Shown here in pieces: positions 44,143-52,873 of a DNA stretch of 63,160 bases. The stretch is from Anaerostipes sp. MSJ-23. GTDB lineage: Bacteria; Bacillota; Clostridia; Lachnospirales; Lachnospiraceae. A program made the position numbers and the translations under genes. The DNA lies in assembly GCF_018918155.1 (NCBI RefSeq), contig NZ_JAHLPY010000016.1:1-63160 (forward strand). The letters are read 5' to 3'. Position 1 is the stretch's first letter. Each line of letters begins with the position of its first letter. The notes beneath the pieces are model-generated. The model was not told where the DNA came from and ran no database searches. It saw only the letters and a list, made by a program, of their open reading frames with translations.

Positions 44143-44603
44143 GAGACACCTCCCTTTTTATATTCCATAAAATCATGAATCCCTCGAAGTTGTCCTTCAT
44201 AACCAGAACACCTGCATAAATTACCTGCAAGATATTGTTTGATCTGTTCATCCGTTGGCTCTTCTAGTTCACGAAACATCGCAATCGCATTCATAATCAT
44301 CCCAGGATTACAAAAACCACACTGTTCTGCTCCCTGATCTGCAATAAATCTACCAAATTCTTCTGCTTCTTTCTGAAGTCCTTCCAACGTTTCTACTTTA
44401 TGTCCACTAACTCTTGCTACAAGGACTGCACAAGAAAGGACTGGCTGATCATCTAAAAATACAGTACATAATCCACAGTTTGTTGTCTCACATCCACACT
44501 TAACACTATAACATCCATGTTTTCTCACGAACTGAAAAAGTGTCATATCTGGACTGACTTCATCTGCAATTTTCTTCCCATTTAATATCATACTTACGAT
44601 CAT
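44130..44603 (-). CDS. Molybdenum hydroxylase 2x[2Fe-2S] subunit
   Basis: A 157-residue iron-sulfur subunit. The plant-type ferredoxin cysteines are in CGCETTNCGLC near 38-48, and the second cluster in CGFCNPGM and CRCSGYE. It passes electrons from the Mo site to FAD. Its stop overlaps the large-subunit start by 13 bases. Confidence 0.94.
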   Translation of the reverse strand: MIVSMILNGKKIADEVSPDMTLFQFVRKHGCYSVKCGCETTNCGLCTVFLDDQPVLSCAVLVARVSGHKVETLEGLQKEAEEFGRFIADQGAEQCGFCNPGMIMNAIAMFRELEEPTDEQIKQYLAGNLCRCSGYEGQLRGIHDFMEYKKGGVSCES

Positions 44604-44604
44604 A

Positions 44605-45372
44605 CTATGCTTCCTCCTTTCCTCTTAATTGTACAAACGCTCGTCCAATCAATACTTTTGCAAGATGAGACCGAAATTCTTTGCTTGCTCGTAGATTCGT
44701 TCCTGTAACAACCTTTTGTGCAACCTGACATACACTGTCTTCCGTCAGATCTTTTGCAGCGAAAAGCACTGCTCTTGCTGGCCTTGCTCCTACGGATACT
44801 TTTATTTCATCTCCCATTTTTGATGCAGCGACTGCAAGAACTGGAAAATCTGTTTTCGTATTTCGGTGTGACTGATACACATAATGCCCTTTTGTTTTTT
44901 TCACGATCACTCGCACAAGAATATCATTATCTCTTTTCATTGCAGCAAATTCTGATAACGGAACAATTCCTCCCTTATATAACTCCACATAGGAATCCAT
45001 GGCAAGAAATGCTGTTAATACATCAGAAAATCCAAAACGGCCAAATAAACTTCCTCCAACCGTTGCAAGATTTCGAAATTGTACTCCGACAATATCTTCC
45101 ACACAGTTTCTTACCAATCCTTCACTCATTTCATTTAATCCCTCGTGAAGTTCCAGTTGTCGTAGAGTTACCATACATCCAATAAGAAATTCATCTTCTG
45201 TCTCTTCAATTTTATCAAGTCCAAGATCTGACAAGTCAATCGCTTTCTGGATCTGTGCATTGGTCATTCTCATCCAAAGCATTCCACCAAGAATACGATT
45301 CGTCCTTTTCTGGTTTAATTCATAAGCTTGCTCCAAGCTTTCTGCCTTCACAAATTCTTTGATTCGCAACAT
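44605..45372 (-). CDS. Molybdenum hydroxylase FAD subunit
   Basis: A 255-residue FAD-binding subunit of the CO dehydrogenase/xanthine dehydrogenase type. ATVGGSLFGRFGFSD near 102-116 matches the family's ATIGGN-like FAD motif, and PVLAVAASK lies near 174. Passes electrons to an unknown acceptor. Ribosome site GGAGG precedes it. First gene of the hydroxylase set. Confidence 0.92.
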   Translation of the reverse strand: MLRIKEFVKAESLEQAYELNQKRTNRILGGMLWMRMTNAQIQKAIDLSDLGLDKIEETEDEFLIGCMVTLRQLELHEGLNEMSEGLVRNCVEDIVGVQFRNLATVGGSLFGRFGFSDVLTAFLAMDSYVELYKGGIVPLSEFAAMKRDNDILVRVIVKKTKGHYVYQSHRNTKTDFPVLAVAASKMGDEIKVSVGARPARAVLFAAKDLTEDSVCQVAQKVVTGTNLRASKEFRSHLAKVLIGRAFVQLRGKEEA

Positions 45373-45411
45373 TTAAAGTTCCTCCATTTTTTTGTAAATG
45401 TCGAAAAAAAT

Positions 45412-45439
45412 TCTCAGCAAGAGATATCTCCCGCTGAGA
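45412..45439 (-). terminator. Terminator between permease and hydroxylase genes
   Basis: TCTCAGC / GCTGAGA with an inner GAGATATCTC palindrome, followed on the minus strand by ATTTTTTT. Only 39 bases separate it from the next start codon. Confidence 0.7.
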
Positions 45440-45485
45440 TTATTTTACTTGTATTTTGTTGAAATAGCAACAAATACAATCTATT

Positions 45486-46886
45486 TTATACTTCTTCTTT
45501 TTCTTTTGGAAGCACAATATTTAATACAATTGCAATCAGCGCTGCAGGAACAATTCCAGATCCTCCAAAAATTAACTGAATGATCTGTGGAAGCCCTGCA
45601 AGAACCGCACTATTTGCTCCAATTCCATATCCAAGACCAAGCGCAGCAGATACAATTGTAATATTTCTTGCTGTCATTTTTTCTTTTGTAATCAGCTGAA
45701 TTCCACTAATAACGATGGATGAAAACATCATAACTGCAGCTCCACCAAGCACACTCTGTGGCATAATAGAAATAACTGCTGCAAGTTTTGGAAATAATCC
45801 ACATAAAATCAAAAAGACCGCTCCTGTTGCCAAAGCCATACGGTTTACAATCTTTGTAATTGTAACAAGACCAACATTCTGACTGAATGATGTATTTGGA
45901 AGGACTCCAAATATAGCTGCAAGACTGGAACCTAATCCATCACAGATAACTCCACCAGAAAGTTCTGTATCGCTTGCTTCTCTTCCCATACCACCTTCCA
46001 TAACACCAGAAATATCACCAACAGTCTCAACAGCTGTAACAATAAACATAATCATGATTGGTACAATCGCACGCGCATCAAATACAAGTTTTACTGGGAT
46101 CAGCTTTGGAACTGCAAACCAGCTTGCTTTTGCGATCTTATCAGCATTTAATACCCATGCCTTTGTATATTCCACGCCATCTGCTGTCACACCAGTTGTT
46201 GGAAGTACCATTCCCATAATGATTGATGCAATATATCCAACAATAATTCCAATCAAAATAGAAGATGCACTAGTAAAACCTTTTGTTCCATGTTTAAATA
46301 CAATGATAACAATCATAACAATTGCTCCAAGAGCAAGATTTTCCATAGAACCAAAATCTTTCGCTGAACTTCCTCCGCCAAAAGAATTAACTCCAACCGA
46401 AATTAGAGAAAGACCAATGGATAATACTACTGTACCAGTAACAACTGCTGGGAAAAATTTACGCAAAGGTTTTAACATAAGACCTAAAACACCTTCAAAT
46501 AAACCGCCGATCAATGATGCACCCATAATCGCTCCATAGGCTAAAACACCACCGCCCATAATAGAAGATACACTACTACATACTCCAATAAATCCTGAAC
46601 TTGTTCCCATAACAATTGGAACTTTTCCTCCAATTGGTCCGATCGAGAACAGCTGGATTAAGGTTACAACACCTGCGATCAGCATAGCATTTTGTAAAAG
46701 CGTGATCTGAACGTCTGCGAAAGCTGTTCCAGAGCCGAGACCACATGCTTCTGTGATAATCAGCACCGGAGTCAGATTACCTACAAACATAGCAAGAACA
46801 TGTTGCAGACCAAGGGGAATCGCTTTTTTCAAAGGAAGTTTTCCATAAAAATCATATGCTGCTCCTTTGTTTTCCTGTTGATTCAT
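45486..46886 (-). CDS. Nucleobase:cation symporter-2 family permease (uracil/xanthine type)
   Basis: A 466-residue permease with about 14 helices of the UraA/PbuX/UacT family. GLQHVLAMFVGNLTPVLI at the N-terminus, SSGFIGVCSSV and GGLGRE-like segments (EGGMGREASDTELSGGVICD) are family features, with the purine-binding TM region following. Start MNQQEN follows AAGGAGACAG; the longer frame has no support. Its place before the hydroxylase suggests it imports the substrate, such as xanthine or urate. Confidence 0.9.
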   Translation of the reverse strand: MNQQENKGAAYDFYGKLPLKKAIPLGLQHVLAMFVGNLTPVLIITEACGLGSGTAFADVQITLLQNAMLIAGVVTLIQLFSIGPIGGKVPIVMGTSSGFIGVCSSVSSIMGGGVLAYGAIMGASLIGGLFEGVLGLMLKPLRKFFPAVVTGTVVLSIGLSLISVGVNSFGGGSSAKDFGSMENLALGAIVMIVIIVFKHGTKGFTSASSILIGIIVGYIASIIMGMVLPTTGVTADGVEYTKAWVLNADKIAKASWFAVPKLIPVKLVFDARAIVPIMIMFIVTAVETVGDISGVMEGGMGREASDTELSGGVICDGLGSSLAAIFGVLPNTSFSQNVGLVTITKIVNRMALATGAVFLILCGLFPKLAAVISIMPQSVLGGAAVMMFSSIVISGIQLITKEKMTARNITIVSAALGLGYGIGANSAVLAGLPQIIQLIFGGSGIVPAALIAIVLNIVLPKEKEEV

Positions 46887-46929
46887 TTTTTCTGTCTCCT
46901 TATTTTTTTCATTTGTTGCAATGTTTAAT

Positions 46930-46955
46930 GGACAGACAATTTTCATTGCCTGCCC
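46930..46955 (-). promoter_or_regulatory. 5' leader hairpin of permease mRNA
   Basis: An 11-bp stem with loop of four. Two pairs are G-U in the minus-strand RNA but mismatches in the plus-strand, so it folds only in the permease mRNA. It sits right at the expected transcript start. It matches no purine riboswitch I know. Confidence 0.5.
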
Positions 46956-46971
46956 ATCTTTGTGACATCTT

Positions 46972-47000
46972 ATTATAGCTCATTTTTCTTTTTTTGTATA
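46972..47000 (-). promoter_or_regulatory. Permease promoter
   Basis: TATACA (46995-47000) and TATAAT (46972-46977) on the minus strand, 17-base spacer. Confidence 0.6.
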
Positions 47001-47020
47001 GTTCACAACCTAATTTTTTT

Positions 47021-47257
47021 TTATACTTTCATAATATATATTTCCTGCCATATAATTTGTTGTTCTTCCATTACAACCTTTAGCTGCTCCTTTTCCTCAG
47101 GAAGAGCCTTCCAGGCAAGTCCACATCCAGCTGTAATTTCCCTTGGTACCGGAATCAATCTTCCTGGCAAATGATGTTCCATACAAAATTTATCCATTTT
47201 CATTGCCTGTGTAGTACTTTCAAAAGAAATAATTACAGATTCTATTTTTTTTCGCAT
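47021..47257 (-). CDS. DUF3343 family protein
   Basis: A 78-residue protein of the DUF3343 type, a small family often next to selenium or cysteine-desulfurase genes. IISFESTTQAMKMDKFC and PGRLIPVPREITAGCGLAW are typical, the latter holding a conserved cysteine. Function unknown. It lies 12 bases after the cysteine-desulfurase-like gene. Confidence 0.8.
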   Translation of the reverse strand: MRKKIESVIISFESTTQAMKMDKFCMEHHLPGRLIPVPREITAGCGLAWKALPEEKEQLKVVMEEQQIIWQEIYIMKV

Positions 47258-47269
47258 TTTCTTACCCCA

Positions 47270-48415
47270 CTATGCCATCTCATAAATCGCTGCTACTGCT
47301 CTATCAATTTCCTCTTCAGTATTAAAATAAGACATGCTGAAACGAACTGCTCCCTGCTCCTTTGTTCCTATTGCCTCATGAATCAACGGTGCACAATGAG
47401 CACCTGATCGTACAGCGATTTGATATTCTTCCATTAACTCATCACTAACTTCTCCAGAATCAACACCTTTAAAATTAATCGTTGCCGTTGCAATTCTTTT
47501 GGATAGATCCGAGTTTCCATAATATAAAATTCCCTGGGCACCTTGAATTCCTTTCAGGAAACGCTTCATTAAATCATGCTCTCTTTTATAGATTTTTTCA
47601 ATTCCTATTTCTTTTATAAAGCAAAGAGCTCCATGAAGCCCTGCAATTCCATGTGCATTTAACGTCCCGGCTTCAAGGGCAGTCGGCATTTGCTTTGGAT
47701 GTTCTTTACTATAACTTTGTATACCACTTCCACCGACAATAAACGGCGCTAATTCTATCCCTTCTCTTACATAAATTCCACCAGTCCCCTGGGGTCCCAT
47801 CAGACCTTTATGGCCGGAAAAGCAAAGAATATCAATTCCCATCTTTTCCACATCGATTGGAAGAATTCCTGCCGTTTGAGCTGCATCCACAATCAGAAGC
47901 AGATTATGCTTTTTTACAAAAGATTTAATTTCTCGAAGATCTGTAATATTACCTGTAAGATTTGAGGCATGTGTCACAATCACTGCTTTTGTATTTGGCT
48001 GATAAAGATCTTCCAGCTTACTATAATCAAGGATTGCCTGTGCCTTTTCTTCCATGGTATCCCCTTTTAATGGAAGAAACCCAATTTCTATGCCGTCCAT
48101 TTTGTACAAAGGACGAAGAACCGAATTATGTTCGCATACTGTTGTGATTACATGATCTCCTGGTTTTAACAAGCCATGAATCGCAATATTTAATGCTTCT
48201 GTTGCATTAGAAGTAAACGCAAAGCGCTCTGGTTTTTCGCTTCCAAATAGATTTGCTAAAAGTTCTCTTGTTTCATAAATCATCCTGGATGCATTGATCG
48301 TTGCACGATGTGCTCCTCTTCCTGCATTTCCCATATTTTGAAACGCTTCTATCACTGCGTCTAAAACTTGTGATGGCTTTTTCATTGTTGTTGCCGCATT
48401 ATCAAGATAGATCAC
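47270..48415 (-). CDS. Cysteine desulfurase/selenocysteine lyase-like aminotransferase
   Basis: A 381-residue PLP enzyme of class V. MIYLDNAATT is canonical, GHKGLMGPQGTGG near 193 holds the PLP lysine, and the catalytic-loop cysteine is in RSGAHCAPL near 345. By place (with SelD and YedF) it may deliver selenium or sulfur for the selenium cofactor. Overlaps yedF by 4 bases. Confidence 0.9.
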   Translation of the reverse strand: MIYLDNAATTMKKPSQVLDAVIEAFQNMGNAGRGAHRATINASRMIYETRELLANLFGSEKPERFAFTSNATEALNIAIHGLLKPGDHVITTVCEHNSVLRPLYKMDGIEIGFLPLKGDTMEEKAQAILDYSKLEDLYQPNTKAVIVTHASNLTGNITDLREIKSFVKKHNLLLIVDAAQTAGILPIDVEKMGIDILCFSGHKGLMGPQGTGGIYVREGIELAPFIVGGSGIQSYSKEHPKQMPTALEAGTLNAHGIAGLHGALCFIKEIGIEKIYKREHDLMKRFLKGIQGAQGILYYGNSDLSKRIATATINFKGVDSGEVSDELMEEYQIAVRSGAHCAPLIHEAIGTKEQGAVRFSMSYFNTEEEIDRAVAAIYEMA

Positions 48416-49023
48416 GGTTTCACAACCTTATCTGCCTGTGTCATCTTTTCTGCAATAACATACATATTCGTTATTTCTCCAACCTGCAGTTTTTCTGTCA
48501 ATCCATAGTAATTTAAACATGTCCCGCAAGTGAAAATTTCTACTCCCTGTTCTTTTAAAAATTTTAAGTCCTCCAATGATTCAGAACCTTCACAAGTAAG
48601 GAATGCTCCCCCATTATAAAACAACATTGTTTTTGGGAGTGTGTCGAGCTGTGTCAGCGCATAAATAAATCCTTTGATTAATACTTTTCCAAGCTCTTCT
48701 TCTCCTTCTCCCATTTTTGAAGAAGAAATAACGACTACCGTATTTTCTGAAGAATCAGACCGCTCTGATTTTTTTGCGAATTCTTCCTTTTTTTCCTCAA
48801 CAGCTTCTCCAATGGTCATTTTTACCTTGTACTGATTATCTCCTAGTTTTTCACAACTTGCCTTATACCCTTTCTGATCTGCCATTTTCTTAAGATTCTG
48901 TACAGCAATTTCATTATCTACAAGTGTTTCTACAACACCTGCTCCATTAAGTCCCTCAATAGCCTTTTTAGTTTTAATCACTGGAATTGGACATGTATCT
49001 CCCATTGCATTTACTTCTACCAT
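48412..49023 (-). CDS. yedF: Sulfurtransferase-like selenium metabolism protein YedF
   Basis: A 203-residue protein. The N-terminal TusA-like domain has GDTCPIPV with the CPxP motif near residue 10. A charged linker leads to a DsrE-like C-terminal domain with FTCGTCLNY near 168. YedF is a marker of selenium metabolism, usually beside selD, as it is here. Confidence 0.93.
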   Translation of the reverse strand: MVEVNAMGDTCPIPVIKTKKAIEGLNGAGVVETLVDNEIAVQNLKKMADQKGYKASCEKLGDNQYKVKMTIGEAVEEKKEEFAKKSERSDSSENTVVVISSSKMGEGEEELGKVLIKGFIYALTQLDTLPKTMLFYNGGAFLTCEGSESLEDLKFLKEQGVEIFTCGTCLNYYGLTEKLQVGEITNMYVIAEKMTQADKVVKP

Positions 49024-49043
49024 TTTTCTATCTCCTTTTTTAT

Positions 49044-50072
49044 TTATAAAACAGTAATTTCTGTCGCTGTTTTCTGTGTAATTTCTCCAACAATTTTTGC
49101 CGGAAGTCCAATATCTTGCAACTTCTTTTCAAGACTTTTTGCTTCCTTTGCAGAAACTGCAATCAAAAGCCCTCCTGCAGTTTGCGGATCAAATAAAATC
49201 TCTTCCATTGCAAAAGAAATATTTTCAAATTTCACAGCATTTCCTACATGATTTCGGTTTTTCTGTCCGCCAGCTGTAATCATAAATTCATCTGCCTGGT
49301 GAACTGCTTCCTTTATAATCGGGATATCGCTTGCATAAATATGACAGGAAAGCCTTCCATCCATCATCTCATGAAGATGTCCAAGGAACCCAAAACCAGT
49401 CACATCAGTACAAGCATGAATTTCATAATCTTTACATACCTGTGCTGCATATTTATTTAATGTTGTCATTGACTCAATTGCTTCATCCATTGCTTCTTTG
49501 GATGCTTCGCCAACTCGGTTAGCCGTACAAATAATACCAACTCCAAGTTTTTTCGTAAGGATCAGACAATCTCCCGGTTTTCCTTGATTATTGGGATAAA
49601 TTTTATCAGGATGAACGATGCCGGTGACTGATAAGCCATATTTTACATCAGAATCTGCGATGGAATGTCCACCAGCAAGCGTTCCACCGGCTTCTATGAC
49701 TTTCTCAGAACCTCCTCTCATAATCTCTCCTAAAATATTTAAATCCATATTTTCCGGAAAACAGACAATGTTCAAAGCTGTCTTAACTTCTCCTCCCATT
49801 GCGTAAATATCACTTAACGCATTTGTTGCAGCAATTTTCCCAAAAATATAAGGATCCTCTACCATCGGCGGAAAAAAATCCAACGTCTGAACAATGGCAA
49901 GATCCTCACTAACTTTGTAAACGGCCGCATCATCTTTGCTATCGTACCCAACAAGCAGATTTTCATCCATCTTTCCTTTTGGAAGTTTCTCAAGAACATG
50001 ACTTAAAAGACCTGCTCCGAGTTTTGCAGTACATCCACCACTCTTACAAAAGGTTATTTTATTTTCTTTCAT
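49044..50072 (-). CDS. selD: Selenide, water dikinase
   Basis: A 342-residue enzyme that makes selenophosphate from selenide and ATP, the selenium donor for Sec, selenouridine and selenium cofactor. The catalytic site is [11 protein letters not shown] near the N-terminus, with Cys where some homologues have Sec. [13 protein letters not shown] and [12 protein letters not shown] are conserved. Start MKENKI follows GGTGA; 11 upstream codons lack a site. With YedF and the Csd-like enzyme it forms the selenium module. Confidence 0.96.
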   Translation of the reverse strand: MKENKITFCKSGGCTAKLGAGLLSHVLEKLPKGKMDENLLVGYDSKDDAAVYKVSEDLAIVQTLDFFPPMVEDPYIFGKIAATNALSDIYAMGGEVKTALNIVCFPENMDLNILGEIMRGGSEKVIEAGGTLAGGHSIADSDVKYGLSVTGIVHPDKIYPNNQGKPGDCLILTKKLGVGIICTANRVGEASKEAMDEAIESMTTLNKYAAQVCKDYEIHACTDVTGFGFLGHLHEMMDGRLSCHIYASDIPIIKEAVHQADEFMITAGGQKNRNHVGNAVKFENISFAMEEILFDPQTAGGLLIAVSAKEAKSLEKKLQDIGLPAKIVGEITQKTATEITVL

Positions 50073-50101
50073 TATATATTCACCACTTCTCTTTTTATAT
50101 T

Positions 50102-50557
50102 TCAAATATTATGCAGACCTTTTGCCCGCTTCCGTACCTCTCTTAATGCTTCTGGAACATCTTCTTCCATCATTGTATCATGAATTTTACATGTGCCTGC
50201 TTTTTTTGCAGTTTCATAATACCATTCTTTATATTCCAGCATCTCCATGGTTTTTCTTAGCTGCTCCATCTGTTCCTCTACTTTTTCTTTTTGTTCCTTT
50301 ATTAGATCAAGTCTCTGATCAATTGTATCATCTCCCTGAAGGCACCAGTCAATAAAATCCCGGATCTTTTTGATTGGCATTCCTGCTTTTTTCAAACACT
50401 CAATAATCGAAAGCCATTCAAAATCACTTTCATTAAACATACGAATTCCACCACTAGAACATTCAACAAAAGGAAGAAGACCCTCTTTATCATAATAACG
50501 AAGTGTCGAAGAAGCAACTCCAAGTTTTTGTGCCATCTCTCCCACCGTATAAACCAT
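50102..50557 (-). CDS. MerR-family transcriptional regulator
   Basis: A 151-residue regulator. The winged helix lies in residues 1-70 ([24 protein letters not shown]); a coiled coil ([18 protein letters not shown]) follows at about 84-110 and the C-terminal tail has one Cys. It resembles MerR proteins that sit beside flavodoxin and aldo/keto reductase genes. It is 29 bases from selD and may be co-transcribed. Its promoter-side DNA holds a MerR-type operator on the plus strand. Confidence 0.88.
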   Translation of the reverse strand: MVYTVGEMAQKLGVASSTLRYYDKEGLLPFVECSSGGIRMFNESDFEWLSIIECLKKAGMPIKKIRDFIDWCLQGDDTIDQRLDLIKEQKEKVEEQMEQLRKTMEMLEYKEWYYETAKKAGTCKIHDTMMEEDVPEALREVRKRAKGLHNI

Positions 50558-50591
50558 ATTTTAAACTTCCTTTCGATAAAAAAATTTCTTA

Positions 50592-50622
50592 TTGACTTAA
50601 ACTTGACTTTAAGTTGTATATT
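50592..50622 (+). promoter_or_regulatory. MerR-type promoter (copy 1)
   Basis: TTGACT (50592-50597) and TATATT (50617-50622) with a 19-base spacer and a perfect inverted repeat ACTTAAA-N6-TTTAAGT (50595-50614) in it. Long spacers with internal palindromes are the signature of MerR-activated promoters. It drives the truncated reductase gene and likely serves MerR autoregulation. Confidence 0.8.
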
Positions 50623-50684
50623 TAATATTAGCTTCTATTTATTATTATATTTTCACGGAGAACATCCGTCAACAGGAGGAAAAA

Positions 50685-50796
50685 ATGAATCGACCATATA
50701 TTTTCTGTCACATGATGATGTCTTTAGACGGCAAAATCATGGGATCTTATATGAATACACCAGAGGGTGCTGCAGCCGGTGATGTTTTCTATAAAC
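50685..50796 (+). pseudogene. 5' fragment of a dihydrofolate-reductase/RibD-C-like gene
   Basis: AGGAGG precedes an ATG that opens MNRPYIFCHMMMSLDGKI..., a typical start of RibD-C-type reductases. The match ends around GDVFYK near 50796, and what follows to the stop at 50870 is antisense of another gene's leader. The body of about 180 residues is lost, so this is a remnant. The MerR-type promoter just upstream suggests it was MerR regulated. Confidence 0.7.
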
Positions 50797-50814
50797 AATT
50801 AACATTTTGCTCAT
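50791..50814 (-). pseudogene. 5' fragment of a second gene (possible flavodoxin)
   Basis: On the minus strand AGGAGG (50823-50828) is followed 8 bases later by ATG opening MSKMLIVY, which resembles flavodoxin starts (MSK-LIVYYS). The frame then runs into antisense of the reductase remnant. It has its own MerR-type promoter (copy 2). Only eight residues remain, so identity is tentative. Confidence 0.45.
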
Positions 50815-50856
50815 TCAAAAAACCTCCTGAAATATATCATTCTTTGTTCTTTTTTC

Positions 50857-50887
50857 ACTCTACAACTTGAAGTTAAGTTTAAGTCAA
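50857..50887 (-). promoter_or_regulatory. MerR-type promoter (copy 2, inverted)
   Basis: TTGACT (50882-50887) and TAGAGT (50857-50862) on the minus strand, also with a 19-base spacer, enclosing ACTTAAA-N6-TTCAAGT. It differs from copy 1 by one base in the inverted repeat arms. It points at the small flavodoxin-like fragment. Confidence 0.7.
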
Positions 50888-50986
50888 GGAAAATATTAAG
50901 TTTTTTTTAAAAAAGAAAAGATTCATTGAAAAAACAAAAAAAAGTGCTACAATAGATGATTATCAAAAATAAAAGAGGAGTTTATT

Positions 50987-51772
50987 ATGAGTAACTATTA
51001 TATTTCACATTATTTCAATTTTCGAAATGCCGGTAATTTCATGTTAGTTTCACTGATTGCTCTTGCTGTTGTTCTTGCCATTGTTTTATGTACTGCCAAA
51101 CTTCAAAAACACTATAAAATTAATGTTAAGAATCCGACACCGGAAGAATTAGAACAAATCAACAAACAACATAGAAAAAAAGAACTTTCCATGATTGAAA
51201 GCTTTTATGAGATGGTATTTTCCAGCACATCTGTGCTGATCTTTTTATCACTTTATTATGTTCTAGATGAAAGAATCCCCCAGGCATCATTTTTCTGGCA
51301 TAAATATCAAGATATTTTACTTCTTGTATTTTTAGTACTTTCCGTATTTTTGACCTTTTGGTTTGACAGTATTTTTGTACTCCTGAAGGATCTTTCTTCT
51401 AAACAAAAAGCCTCTGTCCGTCTAATTTCGGCTTTTTATATTATTTTAATTTTAATGTACATTAAATTTATTTACAACGATTCCAACTATGACTCTCTCA
51501 TTTTTTACTTTGTTATGCTCGCTGTTGGTCGTTTCGTTTATTTTGATTCTACATTAGAAGATATCAAAGATTCTTTTATAGGAATTGGTAAAAATATTCC
51601 ACTTTTAATACTGATGGGAATTTATTCTGCTTTTGTATGTTGGTATGGATTTCATGTTAACTTCTTACTAACATCAAATGGTGTTATTATTAGTACACTG
51701 GTTGCACATTTATTTATGGATGTATCCATTTTTGTATTAAGCAAAACACGAATTATCAAATTATTTATTTGA
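50987..51772 (+). CDS. Polytopic membrane protein of unknown function
   Basis: A 261-residue protein with about seven predicted helices (near 14-36, 69-90, 101-127, 135-155, 163-180, 195-218 and 226-250). Between helices 1 and 2 is a charged loop with EELEQINKQHRKKE. AGAGGAG precedes the start. I do not recognise a family. It is convergent with the aldo/keto reductase and ends one base before it. Confidence 0.65.
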   Translation: MSNYYISHYFNFRNAGNFMLVSLIALAVVLAIVLCTAKLQKHYKINVKNPTPEELEQINKQHRKKELSMIESFYEMVFSSTSVLIFLSLYYVLDERIPQASFFWHKYQDILLLVFLVLSVFLTFWFDSIFVLLKDLSSKQKASVRLISAFYIILILMYIKFIYNDSNYDSLIFYFVMLAVGRFVYFDSTLEDIKDSFIGIGKNIPLLILMGIYSAFVCWYGFHVNFLLTSNGVIISTLVAHLFMDVSIFVLSKTRIIKLFI

Positions 51773-51773
51773 T

Positions 51774-52778
51774 CTATTTCTTTTCATCTAACAACATAAC
51801 ACCCTGTTTGGGATTTTCATTAATTGCACCAACTATTGGATGTGGTACATATGGTTCTTCCAAATACGCAATATCTTCTGCTGTCAGTTTCACATCAAAG
51901 GCTCCGACCGCATCATCTAAATATTTTTCTTTCGTAGCACCAATGATCGGAGCCGCAATACCTTTCGCCCACTGCCACGCAATAGCAATCTGTGACATCT
52001 TACATTCATATTTTTCAGCAAGATGATGTACACGATCTACGATATGCATATCCTGTTCTTCCATCCGATCATATTTTCCCATAGCTACACGATCTGTTCT
52101 TCCTCTAAGAGAGGAGGACTCCCACTGTGGTCTTGCCAGATGTCCTGCCGCCAAAGGACTATATGGCATTAAAGAAACATTCATCTGTTTACAAATCGGA
52201 ATCAGCTCTCTTTCGTCTTCCCTATACAAAAGATTATAGTGATTCTCCATCGTTGAAAATGGTGTCCATCCATGATCTCTAGCTGCAAGCTGCATATTAT
52301 AAAACTGATATCCATACATTGCAGATGCACCAAGCGCTCTTACTTTCCCCATTTTTACTAAATCATGAAGTGCTTCCATTGTTTCTTCAATTGGAGTATC
52401 ATAATCAAATCGATGGATAATATATAAATCCAGGTAATCAGTACCAAGACGCTTCAAAGTTCCATCAATTTCTCTTAAAATTGCTTTTCTTGAAAGCCTT
52501 CCTTCATTAAAATAAACTTTAGAAGCAATGATAATCTTATCTCTTGCAGCATTCTTTTTTAATGCCTTTCCAAGATACTCTTCACTCGTTCCTTCAGAAT
52601 AACCATTTGCTGTATCAAAAAAATTAATTCCAAGATCTAATGCATGATGAATCATTTTTTCACTTTCTTTTTCATCTAATGTCCAATCATGCATTGTACC
52701 AGCCTTTCCAAAACTCATACAGCCAACACATAATCTAGAAACTTCAATCTCCGTATTTCCTAATTTCGTGAATTCCAT
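51774..52778 (-). CDS. Aldo/keto reductase
   Basis: A 334-residue NADPH-dependent TIM-barrel oxidoreductase. The catalytic tetrad lies in FFDTANGYSEG (Asp, Tyr), ASKVYFN (Lys) and IIHRFDY (His). A C-terminal NADP loop is IIGATKEKYL. Substrate is unknown. Start is set by GGAGG nine bases before MEFTKL. AKR genes with MerR-linked flavodoxins are common, and the remnants upstream may be its former neighbours. Confidence 0.92.
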   Translation of the reverse strand: MEFTKLGNTEIEVSRLCVGCMSFGKAGTMHDWTLDEKESEKMIHHALDLGINFFDTANGYSEGTSEEYLGKALKKNAARDKIIIASKVYFNEGRLSRKAILREIDGTLKRLGTDYLDLYIIHRFDYDTPIEETMEALHDLVKMGKVRALGASAMYGYQFYNMQLAARDHGWTPFSTMENHYNLLYREDERELIPICKQMNVSLMPYSPLAAGHLARPQWESSSLRGRTDRVAMGKYDRMEEQDMHIVDRVHHLAEKYECKMSQIAIAWQWAKGIAAPIIGATKEKYLDDAVGAFDVKLTAEDIAYLEEPYVPHPIVGAINENPKQGVMLLDEKK

Positions 52779-52873
52779 TTTTTCCTCCATTTCCTTGCTA
52801 TTCGCATTCTGACTCTGTGTCAATTTTATTTTAAAACAATCCTTCCAAAATGTCCAAATAATATTTCTCTTTT

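Noticed and set aside
46054-46539. A 161-codon plus-strand frame
   Set aside because: Antisense to the permease, whose own motifs are intact.
46921-47020. Purine or xanthine riboswitch before the permease
   Set aside because: Only one hairpin is found; the three-way junction of purine riboswitches is not.
49044-50072. A Sec codon in selD
   Set aside because: The catalytic position is Cys, and no in-frame UGA is needed.
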